A stretch of DNA of 64,000 nt from Spirochaetae bacterium HGW-Spirochaetae-4. GTDB taxonomy: Bacteria; Spirochaetota; Spirochaetia; Sphaerochaetales; Sphaerochaetaceae. A program made the position numbers and the translations under genes. The DNA is taken from positions 43,297 through 107,296 of the forward strand of contig PGXU01000003.1 in assembly GCA_002839335.1 (NCBI GenBank). Reading direction: 5' to 3'. Position 1 is the stretch's first letter. Each line of letters starts with the position of its first letter. Below are positions 18,532 to 28,317 of this stretch, one piece after another. Under the pieces are notes generated by a model that ran no database searches, was not told the DNA's origin, and saw nothing but the letters and a program-made list of their open reading frames with translations.

Positions 18532-19116
18532 ATGAACGATCGGCCAAAAAATTCCAATCATCCCTGGTTGCTCTACGGATGGCTGGCCATCATCGTAATC
18601 TCAGCTATTCTGTTCATCGCCACACTCCCACGTATGAAGGCAGCCTTCGAGGAATCCGGTATGGTCGATCTGGTGAAACAACATATCGTTGCCCAACGGA
18701 ATGGCGACACGACCAAAGCCAGCCAAGCCTCGATAGTATTCCCAATCCCCCAGACCGATGGACAATCCCACCGCTTCGCTGCCTATCCAACCAAGATTGC
18801 CGGTAGTTTACCACGACACGAAGCCGTGGAAAATCTGTTGGCAGGACCGACAAGGGAAGCCTTGGCCGATGGAGGGGTGACCTATATTCCCACCGAGACA
18901 TCATTGCGGGGCCTGACAGTATCCAATCAGATCGTATTCGTCGATCTTTCCAACGCGTTCTTGGAACCGACTGAAGAAGATCCGGATATGGAGATTCGTT
19001 CGGCCCAAGTGCGTCGGACATTGATGGAGGACCAGACTGTCAAGGATGTTGTGATACTGGTGGAAGGAGCTCCGTTGGATCGTCTCAGGAATCCGACAAC
19101 AGGGATTGGACCGTAA
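18532..19116 (+). CDS. GerMN-domain protein, membrane-anchored
   Basis: 194 residues: one N-terminal transmembrane segment (WLLYGWLAIIVISAILFIATL, about 12-33), then a GerMN-type domain with EAVENLLAGPTREALADGGVTYIP, SLRGLTVSNQIVFVDLSNAFLE and VKDVVILVEG. In Bacillus GerM has this fold; here a cell-envelope role is only inference. Divergent from the enzyme I gene and convergent with tlyA, overlapping it by 32 bases at the 3' end. No strong ribosome binding site is visible before the ATG. Confidence 0.8.
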   Translation: MNDRPKNSNHPWLLYGWLAIIVISAILFIATLPRMKAAFEESGMVDLVKQHIVAQRNGDTTKASQASIVFPIPQTDGQSHRFAAYPTKIAGSLPRHEAVENLLAGPTREALADGGVTYIPTETSLRGLTVSNQIVFVDLSNAFLEPTEEDPDMEIRSAQVRRTLMEDQTVKDVVILVEGAPLDRLRNPTTGIGP

Positions 19117-19870
19117 CATCGAAAGATTGTTCCGAGAGAAAGTCGCCGGGACGGAGCAATGCGAGAAACTCTCGATTCCCTTTCCTCCCATGGATCGGTG
19201 ATTCCTCGATAGCGACTATGCCTACTCCTTCGACCGAGAGCAGATGGTACACTCCCATCAGAACTTCGTGCAGCATTTTCGCATCGACGACACCGGTAAA
19301 ATCCGACTGGCCCTTCGGCAACTCGAATTGTGGCTTGATCAGTGAAATCATCCATTTCCCGCTGGTGAGGGAGAGGATATGGCTGGCCGCACCGGTGATC
19401 GACCGGAAGGAGAGGTCCGCCACCGCAGCTGCAGGCTGGGGCTCCAGGGAATCGACCAGCATGATGTTCTGACGTTCATGGACGCAAACCCGCGTATCGG
19501 TTCGCAAACGGTAATCCAGTTGGTTGTATCCCACATCGACCGCGTGGACCAATGTGGCTCCATGTTGCAACAGGCAATCGGTAAAACCTCCTGTGGAGGA
19601 TCCGGCATCCAACATGACCAACCCAGTCGGGTCCAGGCCAAAAGTCGACAGGGCATGTTCTAGCTTCAATCCCCCCCGGGAGACATACTTCGGAATGACC
19701 AGTTCGATAGAACTATCGGCTGGGTACGGTTTTCGACCATCTGTACATGTCTCTCCATCCACCATGACCTGTCGACAATCCACGAAAGCCCGAAGCTGAT
19801 CCTTCTCGTACTCGGGAAATTGTTTCGACAGCAGGTGCATCAACGGTTGTTTTCGCACACGTTGGGTCAT
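19085..19870 (-). CDS. tlyA: TlyA-family rRNA (cytidine-2'-O)-methyltransferase
   Basis: 261 residues. An N-terminal S4 RNA-binding domain (RAFVDCRQVMVDGE, then YVSRGGLKLEHAL) is joined to an FtsJ-type SAM domain (MLDAGSSTGGFTDCLLQ, VADLSFRSI, LIKPQFE). In mycobacteria and Brachyspira such enzymes methylate rRNA and were first called haemolysins. ATG at 19870, eight bases after GAGG, is preferred over TTG at 19891. Last gene of rny-ymdB-tlyA, 10 bases after ymdB. Confidence 0.92.
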   Translation of the reverse strand: MTQRVRKQPLMHLLSKQFPEYEKDQLRAFVDCRQVMVDGETCTDGRKPYPADSSIELVIPKYVSRGGLKLEHALSTFGLDPTGLVMLDAGSSTGGFTDCLLQHGATLVHAVDVGYNQLDYRLRTDTRVCVHERQNIMLVDSLEPQPAAAVADLSFRSITGAASHILSLTSGKWMISLIKPQFELPKGQSDFTGVVDAKMLHEVLMGVYHLLSVEGVGIVAIEESPIHGRKGNREFLALLRPGDFLSEQSFDVTVQSLLSDS

Positions 19871-19880
19871 CTTGATATCC

Positions 19881-20681
19881 TCAAACTCCAAAACTCTCGC
19901 TGATACGGGTAATGGAAACCGTTTTGCCGGTATCGGGATCTACTGTACAGACAACCCCCTGCAGATGGGAGGGAGCATCGAGTATCTCGTTGCGTAGAGG
20001 AATCTGGGTCATTTGCCTTTCAATCGCTATCGAAGCCACAGAACCGATCACCCCTTCGATGGGACCACTCAAACCAAGATCCGTGATGTATCCGGTGCCT
20101 TTCGGCAATATCTTCTCGTCAGCAGTCTGAACATGGGTATGGGTACCGACCACCACCGAAACCCGACCGTCAAGATAGAGACCCAGAGCTTCCTTCTCTT
20201 GCGCCAATTCAGCATGGAAATCGACAAAGATCAAGTTGGTCTGCTTCCTCAATTTGTCGACCAAGGCCGATCCCACCTGGAATGGGCAATCGATGGGCAC
20301 CATCTGATGCCTACCTTGCAGATTGATAACAGCAACCTTCCTGCCTGCGATATCTACGATTGTGGAACCCTGTCCGGGTGCCGGGGATGGATAGTTTGCT
20401 GGCCGGAGTACCCTTGGATCCTTGTTGAGGAATGGCCTGATCTCCTCACGCTGCCAAATATGGTTTCCCGTGGTTATCACATGGACACCAAGGGAGAAGA
20501 ATTGTCGTGCCAGCTCCTCAGTCAACCCAAACCCATCCGCGGCGTTCTCCCCATTGAGAATGACGATATCGGCCCGGTGGCGTTTGATCAATTGTGGAAG
20601 CCCAATGAAAAGGGCTCTGCACCCGGGTTGTCCGATGACATCCCCGAGCAACAGAGCCGTAATAGTTCTTTGTTTTGACAT
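19881..20681 (-). CDS. ymdB: YmdB-family metallophosphoesterase
   Basis: 266 residues, the TIGR00282-type family related to Bacillus YmdB (2',3'-cyclic nucleotide phosphodiesterase). Metal motifs: LLGDVIGQPG at the start, NGENAADGFG, TTGNHIWQ, VDFHAE and GTHTHVQTADE near the C-terminus. It sits 8 bases downstream of rny, the same pairing as in Bacillus, which supports a shared role in RNA turnover. Confidence 0.93.
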   Translation of the reverse strand: MSKQRTITALLLGDVIGQPGCRALFIGLPQLIKRHRADIVILNGENAADGFGLTEELARQFFSLGVHVITTGNHIWQREEIRPFLNKDPRVLRPANYPSPAPGQGSTIVDIAGRKVAVINLQGRHQMVPIDCPFQVGSALVDKLRKQTNLIFVDFHAELAQEKEALGLYLDGRVSVVVGTHTHVQTADEKILPKGTGYITDLGLSGPIEGVIGSVASIAIERQMTQIPLRNEILDAPSHLQGVVCTVDPDTGKTVSITRISESFGV

Positions 20682-20689
20682 AAATTCCC

Positions 20690-22219
20690 TTAGCGGGCGT
20701 ATTCTACTACACGCATCTCACGGATAATAGTTACCTTGATACGACCAGGATACCGCAGTTCGGCTTCAATCCTTCCTGCAATCCCCTTCGCGATATCTTT
20801 CGCACCATCGTCTGTGACGCTATCATTGTTCACCAAGATACGGAGCTCACGTCCCGCCTGAATCGCGTACGCCTTGTCAACTCCGGTAAAGCTCTCGGCA
20901 ATCTGCTCAAGACTCTCCAACCGTTTGATGTAGTTGTCCAGCGTCTCCCGCCGGGCGCCTGGGCGCGCAGCCGAAATCGCATCGGCAATCTGTACAATCA
21001 CCGATTCGATGCATGACGGTTCGACATCGTTGTGGTGGGAAAGAATCGAGTTGATGACTCGAGGATCCTCACCAAGACGTTTCGCCAGGTCGGCACCCAT
21101 CTCGGCATGGTTCGCATCACCATCGGATTCAATTCCTTTTCCGATATCGTGCAGGAGTCCTCCCCTTCGGGCCAACTCCCTGTCTGCCCCAACCTCGGCG
21201 GCAATCATTCCTGCCAGGATAGCGACTTCCTTGGAGTGGTTGAGCACATTCTGTCCATAACTGGTACGGAAGTGCAGCCTACCCAAGGCACGGACCATTT
21301 CCTGGCTCATATTATGGATTCCAAGGTCGAAGATTACCTTCTCCCCCTCTTCCATTATGACGCGCGTAATCTCCTTGGTAACCTTTGCGACTACTTCCTC
21401 GATACGGGCTGGATGGATTCTTCCGTCCTGCACCAATCGTTCAAGAGCCACACGCGCAATCTCCTTGCGAACAGGGTCGAAACAGGAGATGACAACCGCT
21501 TCCGGCGTATCGTCGATAATGACATCGACACCGGTAAGGGTCTCAAGGGTTCGGATATTGCGCCCTTCCCTACCGATTATGCGACCTTTCATCTCATCGC
21601 CCGGCAGGCTCACGGTTGTTACTGTTACCTCGGAACTCACTTCTGTCGCGAGCCGTTGTATCGAGGTCACAATAATGTCGCGGGCAAGCTTGTCCGCTTT
21701 CAATTGAGCATCCTGCTCAATCTTGTTGATGATTACCTGGGCATCGCGCTTCGCATCGTTCTGCAAAGTCTCGATAATCGCCTGCTTGGCTTCTTCAGAA
21801 GACATGCTAGCAACACGCTCAAGTTCAGTTATCCAGTTCTGCTCCATTTCGGAGAGTGATTTCTCACGCTGGACAATTTTTGCCTCTTTGTCTACCAGTT
21901 GTCTCTTTTGGACATCTAGTTCCGCTTGTTTTCGTTCTAAATTCTCTTCCTTCTTCAACAGTCTTTGTTCTGTCTTCAGAAGTTCACTTCTGCGTTCTCT
22001 CGCCTCACGTTCCTGCTGCTGTTGTTCTTTCAACAACTGATCACGAGTCTCAATCAGAAGCTCTTTGCTCTTAGCTTCTGCCTCTTTTATCGCTTCCTGG
22101 CTCAACCGAACTGCTTTCTGCTCGATCGAGGTAAGCTTGAACCTCGCATAAATCCAACGAATTAGCCAACCTAGAATGATACAACCAAGACAAAGAGGGA
22201 TAAGAATAAACAAATTCAT
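20690..22219 (-). CDS. rny: Ribonuclease Y
   Basis: Membrane-anchored endoribonuclease that starts mRNA decay, 509 residues. N-terminal transmembrane helix (FILIPLCLGCIILGWLI), long coiled coil (to about residue 200), KH domain with GRIIGREGRNIRTLE, and an HD domain with the catalytic pair in LLHDIGK. ATG at 22219 is preceded by a G-rich ribosome binding site; the longer open frame upstream lacks family sequence. Heads rny-ymdB-tlyA. ricT, a proposed partner family, is also in the window. Confidence 0.95.
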   Translation of the reverse strand: MNLFILIPLCLGCIILGWLIRWIYARFKLTSIEQKAVRLSQEAIKEAEAKSKELLIETRDQLLKEQQQQEREARERRSELLKTEQRLLKKEENLERKQAELDVQKRQLVDKEAKIVQREKSLSEMEQNWITELERVASMSSEEAKQAIIETLQNDAKRDAQVIINKIEQDAQLKADKLARDIIVTSIQRLATEVSSEVTVTTVSLPGDEMKGRIIGREGRNIRTLETLTGVDVIIDDTPEAVVISCFDPVRKEIARVALERLVQDGRIHPARIEEVVAKVTKEITRVIMEEGEKVIFDLGIHNMSQEMVRALGRLHFRTSYGQNVLNHSKEVAILAGMIAAEVGADRELARRGGLLHDIGKGIESDGDANHAEMGADLAKRLGEDPRVINSILSHHNDVEPSCIESVIVQIADAISAARPGARRETLDNYIKRLESLEQIAESFTGVDKAYAIQAGRELRILVNNDSVTDDGAKDIAKGIAGRIEAELRYPGRIKVTIIREMRVVEYAR

Positions 22220-22245
22220 AGTATTTCCCCCATTGTAATGGAGCA

Positions 22246-22275
22246 ATAATACGGGAGGAACTGAACGCTTGTCAA
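22246..22275 (-). promoter_or_regulatory. Promoter for rny-ymdB-tlyA
   Basis: Minus-strand TTGACA, 18-base spacer, TATTAT, about 27 bases before the rny ATG. Confidence 0.65.
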
Positions 22276-22340
22276 GTGACACGAGGTTTTATATTTGATA
22301 CCTATTAGAGGCAAGAGAGTTTTTTAATTGCTTGTTTTAC

Positions 22341-22374
22341 ATAAAATAAGACCGCCATCAAAAGATAGCGGCCA
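22341..22374 (-). terminator. Terminator of the S10-spc-alpha gene block, after rplQ
   Basis: Minus-strand stem GGCCGCTATC / GATGGCGGTC (with G-T pairs), TTTT loop, followed by TTATTTTAT. Separates rplQ from the rny promoter. Confidence 0.75.
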
Positions 22375-22417
22375 TTCACTTGCACCAAATTAAGCAATCT
22401 GGCTTTCAAGCAACATT

Positions 22418-22852
22418 TTATTCTTCAGATTTCTCTTTAGCGGGCTTCTTAGCCTCTTTTTCCTTCTTCGGTTCTGCCTTCTTCTTGGGCTTTTCGGTCT
22501 TTACAACCAGCTCGAGAATTGCCATTTCCGCAGCATCACCCTGCCTGTTCCCTGTCTTCAAAATACGGGTATAACCGCCTTTGCGTTCAACAAACAGTGG
22601 AGCGATTTGTGTGAACAATTTTGCAAGCACCGCTTCATCGTTGATATCACGTGCGATCATACGTCGGGAATGGACCGAATCGACCTTCGCGCGGGTGATC
22701 ATCTTCTCAGCCATGCGCTGCACTTCCTTGGCCTTCGCTTTGGTTGTTTCGACACGTTCGTATCTGAATAGCGAGGTCACCATATTGCGCTTAAGCGCTT
22801 TCCGTTGGCCGGAACGTCGGCTCAATGCATTAAAACCAATCCTATGCTTCAT
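22418..22852 (-). CDS. rplQ: 50S ribosomal protein L17
   Basis: 144 residues. The core is canonical: [20 protein letters not shown], then [23 protein letters not shown] and [20 protein letters not shown]. It ends in a tail of about 25 residues made almost only of Lys, Glu, Pro and Ala, which many bacterial L17 proteins lack. The start overlaps the rpoA stop by 11 bases. Last gene of the ribosomal block. Confidence 0.96.
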   Translation of the reverse strand: MKHRIGFNALSRRSGQRKALKRNMVTSLFRYERVETTKAKAKEVQRMAEKMITRAKVDSVHSRRMIARDINDEAVLAKLFTQIAPLFVERKGGYTRILKTGNRQGDAAEMAILELVVKTEKPKKKAEPKKEKEAKKPAKEKSEE

Positions 22853-23894
22853 TCTCTTCTTCCTTGTTCCCTGGTATTCTGATCGAGTTCTTCAGGACAC
22901 TGTAATCTGTCATGCCAAGACTAAGATTCCATTCCTTCAACTTCTCTTTGATCTCGGAGAGCGATTTCTTACCAAAATTCCTCGTCTTCGCGATCTCTTC
23001 CTCGGTCTTCTTCGTCAGATCACCGATAGTCTTGATATTGGCATTCTTCAAGCAGTTGCTCGACCGGACGGTAAGTTCCAGTTCCTCAACCGAGGTGTTG
23101 AGCAATTTCTTGATGCGCTCTTCCTCTTCATCAACTTCGTCACCACTATTGACCAGACTTTCATCAAAATTGATGAAGATCGCGAAATGATCCTTGGCAA
23201 TCTTTGCAGCTTCAGCCAGAGCGTTCTCAGGGGAGACCGTTCCATCGGTGAAGACATCGAGGATAAGCTTGTCGTAATCATTGCGCTGTCCGACACGTGT
23301 GGGTTCAATTTCAAATTTGACACGAGTGACCGGTGAGAAATTCGCGTCGATGGGTATAGTTCCGATCTCTTCGATATACTTCTCATTCACCTCAGCTGGA
23401 ACATACCCTCTTGAAAGATCAATCTGTAGTTCCAGTTCAAGAACAGCATTCTCCATCATGGTAAAGAGCACGAGGTCTTTGTTCATGATCTCGACATTGT
23501 TCAATTCGAGGCTTGCACCAGTGATTGCACCAGCACCTTTGCATTCGATGAGGAGAACGGTCCCTTCGATATCCTCGGGCATCCTGATCATAAGTTTCTT
23601 GATGCGGGAAATGATATCTGGGATGTCCTCGACAACTCCGGGGAGTGGCTCAAACTCGCTTGAAACAAGGTGGGGAACACCCTCCTCGTTGAAGCTGGTG
23701 AATTTCACGGCGGTAACGGCGTATCCCTGGATTGAAGAGAGTAGAATCCTTCGCAGCGTGTTGCCCACGGTGGTACCGAAACCACGCTCAAACGGATAGG
23801 CGATAAACCTACCCGAATTGGGTTCAACCAAGCTATGTTCGAAGGTTATTCCTTTCGGTTTCTTAAATCCTTTCAACAGGTTTTTACGTGCCAT
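22842..23894 (-). CDS. rpoA: RNA polymerase alpha subunit
   Basis: 350 residues. N-terminal assembly domain: [21 protein letters not shown] and the dimer region; C-terminal DNA-binding domain (alpha-CTD) with [21 protein letters not shown] and [14 protein letters not shown]. Lies between rpsD and rplQ, as in many bacteria. Confidence 0.98.
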   Translation of the reverse strand: MARKNLLKGFKKPKGITFEHSLVEPNSGRFIAYPFERGFGTTVGNTLRRILLSSIQGYAVTAVKFTSFNEEGVPHLVSSEFEPLPGVVEDIPDIISRIKKLMIRMPEDIEGTVLLIECKGAGAITGASLELNNVEIMNKDLVLFTMMENAVLELELQIDLSRGYVPAEVNEKYIEEIGTIPIDANFSPVTRVKFEIEPTRVGQRNDYDKLILDVFTDGTVSPENALAEAAKIAKDHFAIFINFDESLVNSGDEVDEEEERIKKLLNTSVEELELTVRSSNCLKNANIKTIGDLTKKTEEEIAKTRNFGKKSLSEIKEKLKEWNLSLGMTDYSVLKNSIRIPGNKEEENEA

Positions 23895-23903
23895 GTCTAC
23901 TCC

Positions 23904-24539
23904 TTAACGAGAATAAAGTTCTACAACCAGCTGCTCTTTGATGTCGGCGACTTCGGAAACATCCGAACGTCTTGGAACCGCCAAGAATGATCCTTTCATT
24001 ACGTCCGGATCAAGAGAAAGCCAAGGTGACACACCCGATTTTGAGAACTCCTTAAGATTTTCCTTGATGATGATCATCTTCTGACCGTGAGGACCGATAG
24101 CGACCTCATCACCAACCTTCACCCGATAGGAGGGGATATCAACTCTTGTACCGTTGACAAAAACATGTCCATGGTTCACCAACTGGGCAGCCTGATTGCG
24201 GCTATTGGCAAAATGGAGTCGGAAAACCACGTTATCAAGTCTGCGTTCAAGCAACATGATGAGGTTTTCACCTGTCTTTCCTGGAGTACGGGCGGCTTCA
24301 TCGAATGTCAGCTTGAACTGCTTCTCAAGCATGCAATACATTCTCTTCAGCTTCTGCTTCTCTCTGAGCTGCATACCGTAGTCTGTCATTTTCTTCTGTC
24401 GTGCGCGAGGGTCCTTACCAGGAGTGCCAGCCTTCTTGGAGATGGGGCACTTACCGGTATGACAACGTTCTCCCTTGAGGAACAACTTTGTCTTTTCTGC
24501 TCGGCAATATCTGCATTTTGGTCCTGTATATCTAGCCAT
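23904..24539 (-). CDS. rpsD: 30S ribosomal protein S4, zinc-binding form
   Basis: 211 residues. The N-terminus has four cysteines in CRYCRAEKTKLFLKGERC then CP, the C+ (zinc) form. The S4 RNA-binding domain follows (RLDNVVFRLHFANSRNQAAQLVNHGHV). It helps start 30S assembly. Confidence 0.97.
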   Translation of the reverse strand: MARYTGPKCRYCRAEKTKLFLKGERCHTGKCPISKKAGTPGKDPRARQKKMTDYGMQLREKQKLKRMYCMLEKQFKLTFDEAARTPGKTGENLIMLLERRLDNVVFRLHFANSRNQAAQLVNHGHVFVNGTRVDIPSYRVKVGDEVAIGPHGQKMIIIKENLKEFSKSGVSPWLSLDPDVMKGSFLAVPRRSDVSEVADIKEQLVVELYSR

Positions 24540-24557
24540 GTTTACACCTACTCCTTA

Positions 24558-24941
24558 TCAGACTCTTCTAGCCTTCCGCGGACGGCAACCATTGTGAGGA
24601 ATGGGAGTCACGTCTCTAATGCTTCTGACCTTAAGTCCCAACACACCCAAAGTTCGAATCGCTGATTCACGACCGACACCAGGTCCCTTGACGAATACAT
24701 TGACTTCCCGAAGACCATAATCCATTGCCTTCTTCGCTGCGGTTTCAGCAGCAGTCTGTGCTGCATACGGAGTGGATTTCTTCGCTCCCCTGAAACCGAG
24801 ACCACCTGCACTAGCCCAAGAAACTGCGTTTCCGGTCAAATCGGTGACTGTCACAATGGTATTGTTGAACGTCGCCTGAATGTAGACATTACCTTCATAT
24901 ACCGTCTTTTTGACTTTGCGTTTTGCTTTAGCCACTTTCAA
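24558..24941 (-). CDS. rpsK: 30S ribosomal protein S11
   Basis: 127 residues, part of the platform of the small subunit. Conserved core [34 protein letters not shown] and the C-terminal [18 protein letters not shown]. Six bases after rpsM. Confidence 0.97.
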   Translation of the reverse strand: MKVAKAKRKVKKTVYEGNVYIQATFNNTIVTVTDLTGNAVSWASAGGLGFRGAKKSTPYAAQTAAETAAKKAMDYGLREVNVFVKGPGVGRESAIRTLGVLGLKVRSIRDVTPIPHNGCRPRKARRV

Positions 24942-24947
24942 TTCTCC

Positions 24948-25313
24948 TTATTTCTTCTTACCGGCGACGGTCTTCTTTCTACCCTTTCGAGTTCTAGCAT
25001 TGGTCTTGGTTCTCTGTCCACGTACCGGCAATCCCTTTCTGTGTCTAAGACCGCGGTTACATCCGATATCCATCAGACGTTTGATATTGAGAGCGACTTC
25101 AGTTCTCAGGCGACCTTCCACCTTGTATTCGCTTTCAATAAGCTTCCGCAATTCGTTGACATCATCGGCGGACAGATTGTTCATCCGTTCGTCGGGATTA
25201 ATGTTGCCCTTCTGGCAAATCTCCATTGCGGAGACCCTGCCGATTCCGTAAATATAAGTCAATGCAATCTTCACCGCTTTGTTCGGTAAATCAATACCTG
25301 CAATTCTCGCCAT
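24948..25313 (-). CDS. rpsM: 30S ribosomal protein S13
   Basis: 121 residues; contacts the P-site tRNA and the 50S bridge. Starts [20 protein letters not shown] and ends in the usual basic tail ([17 protein letters not shown]). ATG at 25313 has GAGG upstream; in-frame codons before it are not conserved. Confidence 0.97.
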   Translation of the reverse strand: MARIAGIDLPNKAVKIALTYIYGIGRVSAMEICQKGNINPDERMNNLSADDVNELRKLIESEYKVEGRLRTEVALNIKRLMDIGCNRGLRHRKGLPVRGQRTKTNARTRKGRKKTVAGKKK

Positions 25314-25346
25314 TAACTGGCCTCCTCTCACATGCTACTGTCAGCT

Positions 25347-25460
25347 TTATCTCTGTCTCTGCTTGTGCTTGGGATTATCGCATATGATGCGGACCACCCC
25401 AGCCCGACGAATGACTTTGCACTTGTCACACATTGGTTTGACACTTGCCCTTACTTTCAT
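25347..25460 (-). CDS. rpmJ: 50S ribosomal protein L36
   Basis: 37-residue reading frame found by hand: starts [19 protein letters not shown] and ends NPKHKQRQR. Zinc ligands C11, C14, C27 and H32 are intact (C+ type). AGGAG lies ten bases before the ATG. Placed between secY and rpsM; adk, map and infA, often found here, are absent. Confidence 0.95.
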   Translation of the reverse strand: MKVRASVKPMCDKCKVIRRAGVVRIICDNPKHKQRQR

Positions 25461-25472
25461 TTCATATATCTC

Positions 25473-26792
25473 CTATAAGTTCCTTGCTTTTATCTTGCCC
25501 TTACCAGAAATCCCATCGTGATGGTGCATCTTCATAATGCCTTCGATCTGGCTCATGGTATCAAGGTCGACTCCGACCATGATGATCAATGAGGTTCCAC
25601 CGAGAAGCATCGCCACAGAAGCGGGGAAGTTGAAGAACTTCTGGACCACTGTGGGAATCAAGGCAATGAATGCAAGGAACAATGCACCAGGCAACACGAT
25701 ACGGTTGAGAACCTTGGTCAGGTACTCTTCCAATCTTTCCGTACGTATGCCGGGAACCGAACCGCCGTTCTCCCTGATCTGCTTTGCCATCTCAATCGGA
25801 TTCAGACTGACTTGGGTATAGAAGAAAGCGAAAGCGATGATCAGCAGGGTGTAGATGATCAGATAGGGGGCGCCCTGCGGGTCTAGCCAATTCGCAACTG
25901 CCTGCAACCAGCGTACTTCAGGTCCCAACGATGCAGCGATCTGCAAGGGGAACGAGAGCAACGCCGAAGCGAAAATCACAGGAATGACTCCAGAAGGATT
26001 GATCTTGAATGGAATATATGTGCTCTGGGAGCCATACATTTTTCTTCCGACCACTCTCTTCGCATACTGCACCGGAATCTTCCTCTGACCACGCTGTTCG
26101 TACACAACCAACGCCACGACTGCCGCGAACATGGCGAAAACTACCAAGACAACAATTGGGTTCAGTGTTCCAGCTTGAACACTCGACCACAATGTTACCA
26201 ACGAATCGGGAATACGGGCTACAATACCGGCGAAAATCAACAAGGAGATACCGTTTCCGACTCCTCTCTGAGTGATTTGGTCACCGACCCAAACAAGGAA
26301 CATCGAACCTGTGGTAACAGACAACATGGCTATGAATGTAAACGGTACGATACCGAGTGTCATAACATCGGGAATCGAATTCGCGTACACAGTCACAACA
26401 TACGACTGAATCAAACAGACCAGGATAGTTCCATACCGGGTGTACTGCTGCATCTTCTTTCTTCCTGCAGAGTCTTCGGTAAGTTTCTTCAGGCTAGGCA
26501 CTACCAACATGAGCAACTGCAGAATAATCTGAGTCGATATGTATGGCATGATCCCGAGCATGAATACCGAGAAATTCGAGAAGGCTCCACCGGCAAAGAA
26601 GTTTAGATACTCTGTGAGTCCGATGGTGCTCGAATTGCTTTGAGAAAGGAAGTAGAGTTTCAGCACCTCAGGATCGATTCCCGGGATTGGGATAAAAGCA
26701 CCCACCCGGAAAACCACGAGCAACAGGAAAGTCCAGAGGATCTTTTTCCTGAGTTCTTCGATCTTGAACATATTCACTAAGGAGTTAGACAT
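25473..26792 (-). CDS. secY: Protein translocase subunit SecY
   Basis: Channel subunit of the Sec translocon, 439 residues with about ten transmembrane helices. Family signatures include FRVGAFIPIPGIDP, the plug region (NFFAGGAFSNFSVFMLGIMP), and the cytoplasmic loop with QPGGxxVPG-like RENGGSVPGIRTE. ATG at 26792 follows GAGG. Confidence 0.97.
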   Translation of the reverse strand: MSNSLVNMFKIEELRKKILWTFLLLVVFRVGAFIPIPGIDPEVLKLYFLSQSNSSTIGLTEYLNFFAGGAFSNFSVFMLGIMPYISTQIILQLLMLVVPSLKKLTEDSAGRKKMQQYTRYGTILVCLIQSYVVTVYANSIPDVMTLGIVPFTFIAMLSVTTGSMFLVWVGDQITQRGVGNGISLLIFAGIVARIPDSLVTLWSSVQAGTLNPIVVLVVFAMFAAVVALVVYEQRGQRKIPVQYAKRVVGRKMYGSQSTYIPFKINPSGVIPVIFASALLSFPLQIAASLGPEVRWLQAVANWLDPQGAPYLIIYTLLIIAFAFFYTQVSLNPIEMAKQIRENGGSVPGIRTERLEEYLTKVLNRIVLPGALFLAFIALIPTVVQKFFNFPASVAMLLGGTSLIIMVGVDLDTMSQIEGIMKMHHHDGISGKGKIKARNL

Positions 26793-26806
26793 CACGATCC
26801 TCTTTT

Positions 26807-27238
26807 TTATCTGATTTCGCCACCTGCTGCCTTGATCTTTTCAACCGCAGCGGCAGATATCTTGAGTCCTTCAAAGATTACTCTTTTCGTAAGCTCTCCA
26901 TTGGCAAGTACCTTGGCCAGTGCATCGGCACCCTTGACCAGACTCTTGTCCTTGAGTGAATCGAGGGTCACAACCTCACCGTCCTCATACCAGTTGGAGA
27001 TCACATCCAAAGACACAACCTCGTAATCCTGCTTGAAAGGATGGTTTGAGAATCCTCTCCGGGCGATACGACGGAACAAAGGCATCTGACCACCTTCGAA
27101 ACCAGGTCGCACACCACCACCGGAACGGGCATTCTGTCCATTGTTACCGCGACCGCAAGTCCGACCTTTGGAAGAAGATCCGCGACCGACTATCGTCTTT
27201 TTAGTATTGGCACCGACTGGTGCGTTCATCTGTCCCAT
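26807..27238 (-). CDS. rplO: 50S ribosomal protein L15
   Basis: 143 residues. Glycine- and arginine-rich N-terminus (GRGSSSKGRTCGRGNNGQNA, then GVRPGFEGGQMPLFRRI) and C-terminal FEGLKISAAAVEKIKAAGG. ATG at 27238 follows GAGGAG located at the end of rpmD, one base apart from it. Confidence 0.96.
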   Translation of the reverse strand: MGQMNAPVGANTKKTIVGRGSSSKGRTCGRGNNGQNARSGGGVRPGFEGGQMPLFRRIARRGFSNHPFKQDYEVVSLDVISNWYEDGEVVTLDSLKDKSLVKGADALAKVLANGELTKRVIFEGLKISAAAVEKIKAAGGEIR

Positions 27239-27239
27239 G

Positions 27240-27428
27240 TTATATCTCCTCGACTTTAACCAGGTGGGCGACAGCACGAACCATGCCTTTGATAGCAGGG
27301 CTAGCGTCATGCTCCACAGAGCTGTCGATCTTCTTCAGTCCAAGTGCCTTGACCGTTCTTCTCTGTGCGGGAAGGGTGCCAATAACACTTTTAACCAATG
27401 TTACTCTAATTCTTTTTGCATCTGCCAT
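27240..27428 (-). CDS. rpmD: 50S ribosomal protein L30
   Basis: 62 residues; KRIRVTLVKSVIGTLPAQRR and the helix TVKALGLKKIDS match the family. It lies 3 bases after rpsE and 1 base before rplO. Confidence 0.95.
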   Translation of the reverse strand: MADAKRIRVTLVKSVIGTLPAQRRTVKALGLKKIDSSVEHDASPAIKGMVRAVAHLVKVEEI

Positions 27429-27431
27429 GGT

Positions 27432-27938
27432 TTACCCCCACATCTCGCTCAGGGATTTGCCCCGGCTCTTTGCGAGTTCCTTGGCATCGAAAAGGGTCTC
27501 GAGCGCAACGAATGTCGCTTTGACCGTATTGATGCTGTTCTTGGAACCGAGGGATTTGCTCAAGACGTCCTTGATGCCACAAGCATCCATGACGTGACGG
27601 ACCGCACCACCAGCAATAACACCGGTACCTGGCACAGCGGGTCTGAGCAAGACACTCGCACTCTTGAAATCTCCAACGATTTCGTGAGGGATGGTTGACT
27701 TGACCATAGGAATAACAACCATGTTGTCCTTGGCTTTATCGACTGCTTTCCGAATCGCCTCGGTAACGTCATTGGCTTTTCCGGATCCATATCCGATCTT
27801 ACCGTTCTGGTCCCCGACTACTACGAGTGCGGAGAAAGAGAACCGTCTACCACCTTTGACAACCTTGGAAACCCGATTGAGCTTAACCAACTTTTCGACG
27901 AACTCACTGTCTCTGTTTCTATCTGACCTATCCACCAT
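27432..27938 (-). CDS. rpsE: 30S ribosomal protein S5
   Basis: 168 residues. Double-stranded RNA-binding fold with [20 protein letters not shown] [34 protein letters not shown] and the C-terminal [19 protein letters not shown]. It acts in decoding accuracy and 30S assembly. Confidence 0.97.
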   Translation of the reverse strand: MVDRSDRNRDSEFVEKLVKLNRVSKVVKGGRRFSFSALVVVGDQNGKIGYGSGKANDVTEAIRKAVDKAKDNMVVIPMVKSTIPHEIVGDFKSASVLLRPAVPGTGVIAGGAVRHVMDACGIKDVLSKSLGSKNSINTVKATFVALETLFDAKELAKSRGKSLSEMWG

Positions 27939-27944
27939 ATCCCC

Positions 27945-28304
27945 CTAGAATTTGATTCCGGCTTTTCTGGCACCGTCGGCGATACTCTTCACAATACCAT
28001 GGAAGAGATACCCGTTGCGGTCGAACACAACGGAATCAATGTTCTTTTCAAGGAGTCGCTTTCCGACAACCTCTCCGAGTTTTGCCGCATCGGCAACTGT
28101 GTTCTTCAATTCACGAAGTTCAGCTTCCATGCTGTTGGCTGAAACGAGAGTGTTGCCTGCAACATCATCGATAACCTGCACATACATGTGCATGTTACTT
28201 CTGAAAACAGTCATTCTCGGCTTAGTCGCGGTACCGGAGATATGCTTTCTGATATGAACCTTGCGCTTGGCGCGCTTTCTATTCTTATCCAAAACTCTGT
28301 TCAT
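27945..28304 (-). CDS. rplR: 50S ribosomal protein L18
   Basis: 119 residues, binds 5S rRNA. Conserved [22 protein letters not shown] and the C-terminal [28 protein letters not shown]. Confidence 0.96.
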   Translation of the reverse strand: MNRVLDKNRKRAKRKVHIRKHISGTATKPRMTVFRSNMHMYVQVIDDVAGNTLVSANSMEAELRELKNTVADAAKLGEVVGKRLLEKNIDSVVFDRNGYLFHGIVKSIADGARKAGIKF

Positions 28305-28317
28305 TTGTTCACCCTAC

